A stretch of 10,386 nucleotides of DNA from UBA4416 sp043718985. Lineage in GTDB: Bacteria; Bacteroidota; Bacteroidia; B-17B0; Aurantibacillaceae. This document shows, in pieces, positions 1-6,666 of the stretch (positions are counted from its first letter, which is position 1; every line of letters starts with the position of its first letter). The DNA lies in NCBI GenBank assembly GCA_043718985.1, contig JAYSUQ010000196.1, positions 1 to 10,386 of the forward strand, in the 5' to 3' direction. Below the pieces are notes generated by a model that saw only the letters and a list, made by a program, of their open reading frames with translations, did not search any database and was not told the origin of the DNA. Position numbers and translations under genes: made by a program.

Positions 1-2
1 CT

Positions 3-779
3 TCAGAAAACGACAGTCGAACAAATTATTATAATATTTATGGTAGTACACCTCGTTTAGTTATACAAGGGTCAGTTATTTCAAGTAGTTCCAATTATAG
101 TTCCCCAACAATTTTTACACCTTACCTTTCTCAAACAACGCCTGCTAGTATAAAAATAACACAATTTAAATATGGCAACGATTCGATTCGCGCACGAATT
201 GTTATCAAAACAGAAGCTGCTCATACACTTGGTGGATTAAGTTTATTTGTAGCATTAGCCGAAGATGAAGTTAATTATACGGGTTCAAATGGAGAGCCAG
301 TGCATTATGATGTTTTTAGAAAATCATTGACAGGTACTTCTGGCGTTTCAATTACTTTACCAGCAATCCTTGGCGACTCTGTAGTTTATACTATGAAATC
401 GACAGTAAGTAATGCCTGGAATTTTTCTAAAATATATACATTAGCAGTCTTACAAAATGCAATTACAAAAACGGTTATCCAATCAGAATCAGTTCCTTCA
501 AGCTTTAATAATGTGACAACTGGCGTTATAAATAATAATATATTAAGTAATAATTTTAATGTTTTTGTAAATGAGAATATCATATATGTTAATCAAAATC
601 AAATAACAGAACAAACCTCTTTTTTAGTTTCTGATTTATCTGGAAGAGTTTTATACAATAAAACTCTTGAAGAGAGCAATGAAAATTTAGATGTCTCAAG
701 TTTATCAACTGGCATATATTTATACCAACTAAAATCTAAAAACAGAATTGTTAAAACAGGAAAATTATTTATTAAATAA
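3..779 (+). CDS. Omp28-like secreted protein with T9SS type A sorting domain (5' partial)
   Basis: The reading frame is open at the left edge, so the true start, signal peptide and N-terminal part lie outside; 258 residues are visible. Residues 14-23 (GSTPRLVIQG) look like the cis-proline loop of a thioredoxin-like fold (Pro17), preceded by an NxxRxNYYxIYG stretch. Residues about 141-165 (IYTLAVLQN..TKTVIQSES) match the 'vaFvQ..tkeVlQ' strand of Omp28-related proteins. Any catalytic CxxC would be in the missing part. Residues about 179-258 form a type A sorting domain with SDLSGRVLYN, LDVSSLSTGIYLYQL and a basic end (KTGKLFIK), so export by the type IX system to the cell surface or medium is inferred. 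The usual V-Y-P-N-P opening is replaced by FNVFVNENIIYV. The stop lies 7 bases before the next gene, suggesting one operon. The Omp28 assignment comes from remembered family features. The biological role is unknown. Confidence 0.8.
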   Translation, partial: SENDSRTNYYNIYGSTPRLVIQGSVISSSSNYSSPTIFTPYLSQTTPASIKITQFKYGNDSIRARIVIKTEAAHTLGGLSLFVALAEDEVNYTGSNGEPVHYDVFRKSLTGTSGVSITLPAILGDSVVYTMKSTVSNAWNFSKIYTLAVLQNAITKTVIQSESVPSSFNNVTTGVINNNILSNNFNVFVNENIIYVNQNQITEQTSFLVSDLSGRVLYNKTLEESNENLDVSSLSTGIYLYQLKSKNRIVKTGKLFIK

Positions 780-786
780 CCTTGCT

Positions 787-1473
787 ATGAAATCATCATT
801 TTTATTTTTTTTATTTTTCACATTGCTTTTTGGACAAATAATAAGTCAAGGATCATACTCTTTAACAAGTTCAAAAACAATTAATTTAAATGTAACATTA
901 AATCAAAACACTGCTTCAAAAATATATTTGTCCAATACGGGCAATTCAAACCTAGTTTTAAAATGGAAAAAAATTGAAGTTTCCTTACCAAACGATTGGG
1001 TTTATTCAACTTGCGATGCTGGAGCTTGTTATGGAGGTGTTCCTATTGGTCCAATAGCTATGGATACAATTTTAGCAGGTGGGCAAGCCTACATTGGAAT
1101 TGATGTTGAGCCAATTACAACTATAGGAACAGGTATTATTATGTTATACATTTATCAAGAAGCACAACCCTTACAAGGTGATACCTTAACATGGTATATA
1201 ACGTCGGAAGCAGTTAATATAAATGAATTTTCAGAAAATGAAGCAATTAATGTTTTTCCAAATCCATCAACAGAATATTTAAAAATACTTACTAATGAAG
1301 AAATTGTAAATGAAATTTCTATTATGGATAGTAATGGTGAAAAAGTTAAGGTAATTAAGTTAAATAATTTAAATAGCAGTTTAGTTATTTCTGATTTAAA
1401 TTCTGGGTCCTACACTTTAGTTGTTGAAACTAAAAAGGGAGTTTTAAAAAAGCGGTTTATAAAAACAAATTAA
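787..1473 (+). CDS. Small T9SS type A sorting domain protein with CxxxxC motif
   Basis: A 228-residue secreted protein of unknown role. I chose ATG 787 because a clean signal peptide follows at once (Lys2, hydrophobic 5-19, likely cleavage near IIS-QG at 20-22). A TTG at 748 in the same frame would overlap the previous gene and bury this signal. Residues about 25-140 look like an all-beta, immunoglobulin-like domain: alternating hydrophobic strands, then LPNDWVYSTCDAGACYGG with Cys76 and Cys81, the only cysteines of the mature protein and plausibly a disulfide. Residues 154-228 are a typical type A sorting domain opening with INVFPNPST and ending in a lysine/arginine-rich strand, so T9SS export is inferred. 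It follows the Omp28-like gene by 7 bases, so co-expression is likely. No Shine-Dalgarno is visible, as is common in Bacteroidota. Confidence 0.85.
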   Translation: MKSSFLFFLFFTLLFGQIISQGSYSLTSSKTINLNVTLNQNTASKIYLSNTGNSNLVLKWKKIEVSLPNDWVYSTCDAGACYGGVPIGPIAMDTILAGGQAYIGIDVEPITTIGTGIIMLYIYQEAQPLQGDTLTWYITSEAVNINEFSENEAINVFPNPSTEYLKILTNEEIVNEISIMDSNGEKVKVIKLNNLNSSLVISDLNSGSYTLVVETKKGVLKKRFIKTN

Positions 1474-1579
1474 TTTCATAATTCATCTTTATCAATTTAA
1501 AAAGATATTAACTCACTCTGTTTTAAAAAGAATTTATTTTTAAATTTATTGTGATAATCTAAGTAATAAATTTACTTTC
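1474..1579. other. AT-rich intergenic region between secreted-protein operon and symporter
   Basis: This 106-base spacer should hold the end of the upstream operon and the promoter of the symporter. I see no GC-containing hairpin with a T-tract. A TTG at 1549-1551 lies 21 bases before TACTTTCA (1573-1580), but that would put transcription start inside the symporter gene. A second option, TAAATTTA at 1567-1574, is only 15 bases from the same TTG. Neither is convincing. Confidence 0.4.
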
Positions 1580-3073
1580 ATGTCGCCAATACTTATTATT
1601 TCTTGCATCGGTTTATATTTTGGAGGCTTACTCCTTATCGCTTATTTAACATCAAAAAACTCAACTGCCGATAGTTATTTTTTAGGAAATAAAACATCGC
1701 CTTGGTATGCCGTAGCATTTGGTATGATAGGCGATTCGTTAAGTGGCGTTACTTATATATCTGTACCTGGTAAAGTAGGAATGGGTCATTTTTCGTATTT
1801 ACAGTTAGTAATGGGTTATTTTGTTGGGTATTTTATCATTTCAAAAGTGTTATTACCAATTTATTATAAAATGAATTTGGTTTCAATTTATTCGTATTTA
1901 GAAACTCGTTTTGGCAGAAATACACAAAAAACTGGAGCGTTCTTTTTTATACTTTCGCGTGTTTTAGGCGCGTCGGGTAGGTTGTATTTGGCTGCTGGTG
2001 TTATTCAGTTTTTTGTTTTTGATCAGTTAACCTCAGTTCATATTCCTTTTTGGCTAAGTGTTTCGGTAATACTTGGTTTAATGTTGTTGTATACCTATAA
2101 AGGCGGTATTAAAACTTTGGTGTGGACAGATACTTTTCAATCACTTTTTTTGGTACTAGGTGTAGTGTTATCTATTGGTGTTATTATTAGCAAAATGGAT
2201 ATTAGTTTTGCTACAGCCTTTACTAATGTTGTATCGAGTAATTATTCTCAAACTTTTTTTTGGGATTACAAAAAAACAAATTTCTTTTTTAAAGAATTTA
2301 TAGGCGGTATTTTTATTGCAGTTGCTATGACGGGCCTCGACCAAAACATGATGCAAAAAAACTTGAGTTGTAAAAGTTTAGCCGAAGCGCAAAAAAATAT
2401 TTTTTGGTTTAGTATTGTAATGGTTATTGTAAATGTTTTCTTTTTATCGTTAGGCGCACTATTATACCAATATTATAATACAGCAGGTATTGATATACCA
2501 ACAAATTTAGAAACTGGTAAAATTATAACCGACAAAGTGTTTCCTAATTTAGCTTTAAACCATTTAGGAATATTTGCTGGTTTAATTTTTATAATAGGTT
2601 TAACTGCAGCTACCTTTAGCAGTGCCGATAGTGTTTTAACAACCCTTACAACATCTACCTACATAGATATATTTGAATATGATAAAAACAAAAACTTAAC
2701 AGAAAAACAAAAAGCAACAAAAAGAACACTTATTCATATTGGCTTTGCATTATTAGTTTGGCTTGTAATTATTGTTTTTGATGTATTAAACCAACGTGCA
2801 ATTATTGATACCATTTTAATGTTAGCAGGTTATACATACGGCCCATTGTTAGGTTTATTTACAATAGGTTTATTTACAAAGATAAACTTAAACGATAAAT
2901 TTACACCAATAGTGTGTGTTGCTGCACCTGTTTTAACTTATTTATTTGCCAATTATATTTTAAAATATGTTAGCGACTATCAAATTGGTAACGAACTTAT
3001 TATTATTAATGCAGGCATAACAATGCTTGGTTTGTGGTTTGTTAAAATTAAAAAACATTTAATATCAAATTAA
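1580..3073 (+). CDS. Sodium:solute symporter (SSS family)
   Basis: An inner-membrane secondary transporter of 497 residues, the usual size for the solute:sodium symporter (PutP/SGLT) family, with about 13 hydrophobic spans over its whole length. Family marks: N-terminal span then the cytoplasmic SxDSYFLGNKTSPWYAVAFGMIGDSLSG (about 28-56); FILSRVLGASGRLYLAAGV (123-141); YTYKGGIKTLVWTDTFQ (171-187); TGLDQNMMQKNLSCKSL (251-267); and AATFSSADSVLTT (343-355), where Ser347 and Ser348 align with the conserved hydroxyl residues that help form the Na2 sodium site in this family. The substrate cannot be told from sequence: sugars, amino acids, carboxylates and other solutes are all known for relatives. 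The start is supported by the short N-terminal span directly after ATG. The gene stands alone and converges on the OstA-like gene across 74 bases. Confidence 0.92.
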   Translation: MSPILIISCIGLYFGGLLLIAYLTSKNSTADSYFLGNKTSPWYAVAFGMIGDSLSGVTYISVPGKVGMGHFSYLQLVMGYFVGYFIISKVLLPIYYKMNLVSIYSYLETRFGRNTQKTGAFFFILSRVLGASGRLYLAAGVIQFFVFDQLTSVHIPFWLSVSVILGLMLLYTYKGGIKTLVWTDTFQSLFLVLGVVLSIGVIISKMDISFATAFTNVVSSNYSQTFFWDYKKTNFFFKEFIGGIFIAVAMTGLDQNMMQKNLSCKSLAEAQKNIFWFSIVMVIVNVFFLSLGALLYQYYNTAGIDIPTNLETGKIITDKVFPNLALNHLGIFAGLIFIIGLTAATFSSADSVLTTLTTSTYIDIFEYDKNKNLTEKQKATKRTLIHIGFALLVWLVIIVFDVLNQRAIIDTILMLAGYTYGPLLGLFTIGLFTKINLNDKFTPIVCVAAPVLTYLFANYILKYVSDYQIGNELIIINAGITMLGLWFVKIKKHLISN

Positions 3074-3147
3074 TAAAATAAATTATTTAAATACTTTATT
3101 AAAAATTAAAGGCATTAATTTAAAATCAATTTAAACGATTGCTAAAA
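3074..3147. other. Convergent intergenic region with AT-only inverted repeat
   Basis: The symporter (plus strand) and the OstA-like gene (minus strand) end facing each other here, so transcription from both sides should stop in this stretch. The only symmetry I found is an 8-base inverted repeat, TTAATAAA (3070-3077) and TTTATTAA (3095-3102), with a 17-base loop. It is made only of A and T and has no clear T-tract, so I do not call it a terminator. Confidence 0.35.
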
Positions 3148-4698
3148 TTATTTTTTCTTAACTACTTCTTTAATTAAAATATCTTGTTTTGTTTTTGGGC
3201 GCTTATTTTTAACCCACAAAAAGTTTTTCAATCTCATTTCTTTATCATCAATCTCTGATAAAGGATAAATGGTTGATTCGGGTTTGTTTCTAAACGTTGT
3301 TCTATCAACTCCATCGGCATTAAACCAAACTGTTAAATCGCTACAAGAAGTTTTGTTAACTCCTTTATAATTTGTTTTTTGTTTAACGTAATAAATAATT
3401 TGTGCATTGCCAATTACATTTAATTTGCGAATAGTATCTTTTACTAAAAAACCTTCAATATTTTTACCTGTTATTTGGTTAAACTTATCTGCATCCAAAC
3501 TATCTGCTTGTTGTATAACTAACGCATTACTTAATAATTTAAAATGCTTTATCCCATTTTTATTTGCAGTTAAATTAATTTGCTTAGCCGTTACTTGCCC
3601 ATTTTTTACCCATAAAATTGGTGAATTATACATTACCATTAACGAATCGTGCATAGCATAATTAATTGAATCACACATACCTTGTAAATCGTTTTTAAAA
3701 AATTTCACGTTTTTATATGCTCTTACAAATGTGTGTAAGCTATCGGGTTGGTTATAAAATAAGGTGTCACCGCTTAAAAAGAGTGTGTCTTTTTGCACTG
3801 TGTATCCAAAAACTGCGTTGTTTGTTACTACCGATTTTTTTGTTTTCTCAAAATGTTCGGCATAATTACCAACTATAAATGTTTTTTGAGCTGTATCAAT
3901 AATCTGTACATTTTTAGTAGCGCGTGCGTATCCATTTTTGCGGTCGTAATACATACTATCGCCCAACATTTTTTGTTCGTCGGTTACAATTAAAGCGTGC
4001 TTACTAAATCGTGATATTTCTTTATCGGTATCGTACCAACCGTTTTCGCAATAAATATAATTTTCTTTACTTTTAATAATTGATGGGCCAATAAAATAAG
4101 CTGTTTTAGTTTCGGTATTATAGCGCAAGGTATCGCTATTCATTTTATAATCGGGGTTTGTTAGCACAACATCATAATGAAATGTTAATTCTTTTAATTT
4201 CGAATAATAGTGTCCGTTTTTACTAGTTAAGGTATTTTCTTTATTTATAATTGTGCCACCATTATAGTAACTTGCAACATTGTTCCCTACATCATAAACC
4301 ATTGTATTTGTTGTTAGTACCATATCTTTATCAATACAACGAACATTACCATCCATATTTGCCATTTTGGTTTTAGCATCGTAAATTAATTTATCGCCAA
4401 AAACCGAAACACTATCTTGCACAATACTAATATGGCCAAAAGCTTCCATTTTTTTTTGATCGTATAAATATGCGCTATCGCATCTCAAAATTGCACCCTC
4501 GTGTTCACATTCAACATTACCAATTAACCGTTTAGCCTCAACGCCCATACTTTTATTATACGCTAATTTGCCTGCATGGTTTATTTTAATAAGTTTGGTT
4601 TTTGTATCGGCACTTTGCTTTGCGCTGAGCTGTCCGTAGCTTTCAAAACTAAAAAGCACAAATAGTAAATAAAAAAAAAGATTGTTTAAAAGCGTCAT
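3148..4698 (-). CDS. OstA-like / LptA-related periplasmic protein
   Basis: A 516-residue protein with a signal peptide (hydrophobic 4-19, probable cleavage near SYG-Q, 20-23), so it acts in the periplasm or at the outer membrane. It belongs to the OstA-like family of Bacteroidota, related to the beta-jellyroll proteins LptA/LptC/LptD-N that carry lipopolysaccharide across the periplasm. About ten recurring units of the type xxDSxxYD occur near residues 73, 101, 130, 161, 188, 218, 246, 278, 310 and 342, about 30 residues apart, as expected for a stacked beta structure. It is longer than enterobacterial LptA (under 200 residues) and lacks the LptD barrel. The C-terminal LKNFLWVKNKRPKTKQDI (490-507) resembles the conserved family end, so the gene looks complete. 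It is divergent from rlmD, with its own promoter 9 bases before ATG. Lipopolysaccharide transport is inferred from the family. Confidence 0.87.
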   Translation of the reverse strand: MTLLNNLFFYLLFVLFSFESYGQLSAKQSADTKTKLIKINHAGKLAYNKSMGVEAKRLIGNVECEHEGAILRCDSAYLYDQKKMEAFGHISIVQDSVSVFGDKLIYDAKTKMANMDGNVRCIDKDMVLTTNTMVYDVGNNVASYYNGGTIINKENTLTSKNGHYYSKLKELTFHYDVVLTNPDYKMNSDTLRYNTETKTAYFIGPSIIKSKENYIYCENGWYDTDKEISRFSKHALIVTDEQKMLGDSMYYDRKNGYARATKNVQIIDTAQKTFIVGNYAEHFEKTKKSVVTNNAVFGYTVQKDTLFLSGDTLFYNQPDSLHTFVRAYKNVKFFKNDLQGMCDSINYAMHDSLMVMYNSPILWVKNGQVTAKQINLTANKNGIKHFKLLSNALVIQQADSLDADKFNQITGKNIEGFLVKDTIRKLNVIGNAQIIYYVKQKTNYKGVNKTSCSDLTVWFNADGVDRTTFRNKPESTIYPLSEIDDKEMRLKNFLWVKNKRPKTKQDILIKEVVKKK

Positions 4699-4707
4699 AA
4701 TAATTTA

Positions 4708-4736
4708 TAAATTTAAGCATATATCTAAATGCACAA
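4708..4736 (-). promoter_or_regulatory. Probable promoter of the OstA-like gene
   Basis: On the minus strand, TTG (4736-4734) is followed after 18 bases by TAAATTTA (4715-4708), which fits the Bacteroidota pattern TTG / TAnnTTTG except for the last base. The element ends 9 bases before the ATG at 4698, so the 5' leader would be only a few bases. Support comes from the same 18-base spacing in the rlmD promoter on the other strand. The region is AT-rich, so a chance match is possible. Confidence 0.45.
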
Positions 4737-4784
4737 CACGCTATTATATATTTTTAAGAATACCACATTAACTTTTTTTATTAC

Positions 4785-4816
4785 TTTTTGCTCATAACTC
4801 AAAACAATTATCTTTG
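4785..4816 (+). promoter_or_regulatory. Promoter of rlmD, Bacteroidota -33/-7 type
   Basis: TTTTTG (4785-4790), 18 bases, then TATCTTTG (4809-4816) is an exact match to the Bacteroidota housekeeping consensus TTG / TAnnTTTG. The ATG of rlmD begins at 4824, only 7 bases after the -7 box, so the transcript should be leaderless or nearly so. This also decides the start codon: the in-frame TTG at 4788 is part of the -33 element. Confidence 0.7.
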
Positions 4817-4823
4817 TAAAACT

Positions 4824-6233
4824 ATGGGTAAAATTAAAAAAAATATTTTTGTCGAAAATGCTGAAATTATTGATATTTCATCAGAAGGAAAATCTGTAGC
4901 CAAGCACGACGGTATGGTTATTTTTGTTGATGGTGGTGTGCCAGGCGATGTAGCCGATGTAATGATTACTCGCAAAAAAAACAATTACGCCGAGGGTAAT
5001 GTTGTTACTTTAAAACAAGCATCACCAAACCGAATTACGCCTAAGTGCGAACACTTTGGTACTTGTGGCGGTTGCAAGTGGCAAAGTATGAATTATACTA
5101 CCCAACTTTTTTTTAAACAAAAAACGGTTGTTGATGCATTAACTCGAATTGGTCATTTAGATGTAAGTACGATTAAACCTATTTTTGCAAATAAAGAGGA
5201 GTATTTTTATCGTAATAAATTGGAGTTTTCGTTTTCAAATAAAAAATGGTTAACAAACGATGAAATTGCAACTGGAGGCGATAATATTGATAGAGCTTAC
5301 GGATTAGGATTTCATATTCCAAAAATGTTCGATAAAATATTAGACATTAATAATTGCTATCTTCAAAATGAGCCATCAAACAGTATAAGAAACGAAGTAC
5401 GAGATTTTGCAAAAAAACATAACCTTACTTTTTTTAATGTTAGAGATAAGCAAGGTTTGTTTAGAACCCTAATGATACGTACCGCAAGCACAGGAGAGTT
5501 AATGGTGTTAGTGCAATTTTATGAAAACGAACAACAAAACATTGCATTAGTATTAAATCATTTAAAGCAAAAATTTACTCAAATTACAGCTTTGTTGTAT
5601 GTAATTAATCCTAAAGGAAATGATACTTTGCAAGATTTAGAAATACAAACATTTGCAGGTCGCGATCATATTTTTGAAGAGATGGAGGGATTGAAATTTA
5701 AAATTTCGGCTAAATCATTTTATCAAACAAATTCAGCACAAGCTTATGAGTTATATAAAATTACGCGTAATTTATGTGGCTTAACTGGTAATGAGGTTGT
5801 GTATGATTTATACACAGGCACAGGCACCATTGCAAATTTTGTTGCAAAGCAAGCAAAAAAAGTAATTGGGGTAGAGTATATTGAAGATGCCGTTATTGAT
5901 GCGAAGGCAAATTCGAAATATAATAACATAACAAATACCAGTTTTTTTGCTGGCGATATGAAAGATGTTTTAAATACAGATTTTATAACAACTCACGGCT
6001 TGCCTGATGTTATTATTACCGATCCACCTCGCGCGGGTATGCACATTGATGTAGTAAATACATTGTTAAAAATTGGAGCCAAAAAAATAGTTTACGTTAG
6101 CTGTAACCCTTCTACACAAGCTCGCGATTTAGCCTTATTAATTGATATATATGATATTGCAGAGATACAACCTGTAGATATGTTTCCGCAAACGGCCCAC
6201 GTAGAAAACGTTGTGTTGTTGGTTAAAAAATAA
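4824..6233 (+). CDS. rlmD: 23S rRNA (uracil-C5)-methyltransferase RlmD
   Basis: Uses S-adenosylmethionine to methylate C5 of a uridine in 23S rRNA (U1939 in E. coli for RlmD). The 469 residues, counted from ATG 4824, contain in order: an N-terminal TRAM RNA-binding domain (about 8-64, with HDGMVIFVDGGVPGD); iron-sulfur cluster cysteines 75, 81 and 84 (CEHFGTCGGC) with the fourth at 178 (INNC); the FYQTN motif (299-303); the methyltransferase nucleotide site DLYTGTGT (328-335); DPPRAG (400-405); the catalytic cysteine in VSCNPST (Cys427); and the general-base glutamate in HVENV (Glu461). All key residues are present. The family includes RlmC, RlmCD and TrmA relatives; the full cluster and TRAM domain favour RlmD, but exact site specificity is inferred. 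A longer version from TTG 4788 is rejected because it would use the promoter as coding sequence. Confidence 0.93.
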   Translation: MGKIKKNIFVENAEIIDISSEGKSVAKHDGMVIFVDGGVPGDVADVMITRKKNNYAEGNVVTLKQASPNRITPKCEHFGTCGGCKWQSMNYTTQLFFKQKTVVDALTRIGHLDVSTIKPIFANKEEYFYRNKLEFSFSNKKWLTNDEIATGGDNIDRAYGLGFHIPKMFDKILDINNCYLQNEPSNSIRNEVRDFAKKHNLTFFNVRDKQGLFRTLMIRTASTGELMVLVQFYENEQQNIALVLNHLKQKFTQITALLYVINPKGNDTLQDLEIQTFAGRDHIFEEMEGLKFKISAKSFYQTNSAQAYELYKITRNLCGLTGNEVVYDLYTGTGTIANFVAKQAKKVIGVEYIEDAVIDAKANSKYNNITNTSFFAGDMKDVLNTDFITTHGLPDVIITDPPRAGMHIDVVNTLLKIGAKKIVYVSCNPSTQARDLALLIDIYDIAEIQPVDMFPQTAHVENVVLLVKK

Positions 6234-6323
6234 TTGAAAATAATTGTTATTTTTTGAAACTATTTTTATTAGTTTTAGTTTAACAATATAAAACCGTTAC
6301 TAACCTTTTAATTTTTAAAATTT

Positions 6324-6608
6324 ATGACAGCCACTTTCGAAAAAATTGAAAAAGAAAATATTGAACATTTAAAATTTCCAGCAGATGAAGTATTAATTGA
6401 TAAAGATTTAATAACCGAACGTGCTACCGAATTAGGTAGAGCTTTAACTTTAGGGAATTTAGAACACTCTAAAATTAAAATTTATTTTGAAGATGATAGT
6501 TCATGTAAGGTTGTTGAAACCACTGTTTGGGGAGTAACAGATAAACGTGTTATTTTAAAACAAGGTACCGTTATACCAATTAATAGAGTTCACAAAATTT
6601 CGTTATAA
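6324..6608 (+). CDS. Conserved small protein of unknown function, possible SH3/Sm-like barrel
   Basis: A 94-residue acidic, soluble-looking protein with no signal peptide or membrane span. I recall similar short proteins in other Bacteroidota but no characterised member. The N-terminal half is probably helical (ENIEHLKFPADEVLIDKDLITERATELGRALTLG split over 11-44). The second half alternates hydrophobic residues in four short strands (about 50-57, 61-71, 74-79, 82-93), with TTVWGVTDKRVILKQG (66-81) and a PINRVHKISL end (85-94), a pattern seen in small RNA- or protein-binding barrels. That reading is only inference. It lies 90 bases after rlmD on the same strand and 21 bases before a strong terminator, so it may be the last gene of an rlmD transcript. 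Only weak own-promoter candidates are visible (TAGTTTTA at 6270-6277). No Shine-Dalgarno is visible. Confidence 0.8.
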   Translation: MTATFEKIEKENIEHLKFPADEVLIDKDLITERATELGRALTLGNLEHSKIKIYFEDDSSCKVVETTVWGVTDKRVILKQGTVIPINRVHKISL

Positions 6609-6629
6609 TATTTTTTAATTTATTTTTAC

Positions 6630-6666
6630 AAAAAAAAACCTGTTTTTAATTAAACAGGTTTTTTTT
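6630..6666. terminator. Bidirectional rho-independent terminator
   Basis: Arms CCTGTTT (6639-6645) and AAACAGG (6652-6658) enclose a 6-base loop and are flanked by nine A (6630-6638) and eight T (6659-6666), so the stem can extend to 15 pairs with perfect symmetry. It works in both directions, for the 94-residue protein gene ending at 6608 and for the endonuclease-family gene whose stop codon (6665-6667) lies in the flanking T/A tract. Confidence 0.92.

Noticed and set aside
748..786. In-frame TTG at 748 as start of the second secreted-protein gene
   Set aside because: It would overlap the previous coding sequence and place 13 non-hydrophobic residues before a clear signal peptide that begins at ATG 787.
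1549..1580. TTG plus TACTTTCA as promoter of the symporter
   Set aside because: The last two bases differ from the consensus and the predicted transcription start would fall inside the coding sequence; the alternative box has a 15-base spacing.
3070..3102. Inverted repeat TTAATAAA...TTTATTAA as a terminator
   Set aside because: The stem is only A-T pairs, the loop is 17 bases and no T-tract follows, so it is expected by chance in this composition.
3407..3993. Two plus-strand open frames opposite the OstA-like gene
   Set aside because: They are by-products of the minus-strand coding sequence, with no family resemblance.
4788..4823. In-frame TTG at 4788 as start of rlmD
   Set aside because: The TTG is the -33 element of a consensus promoter and the -7 box lies inside the extension; family members begin near the ATG at 4824.
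6244..6283. Promoter for the 94-residue protein gene (TTG at 6244 or 6254 with TAGTTTTA or TAGTTTAA)
   Set aside because: Every combination has either poor spacing (13 or 23 bases) or a poor -7 box, in sequence where such matches arise by chance.
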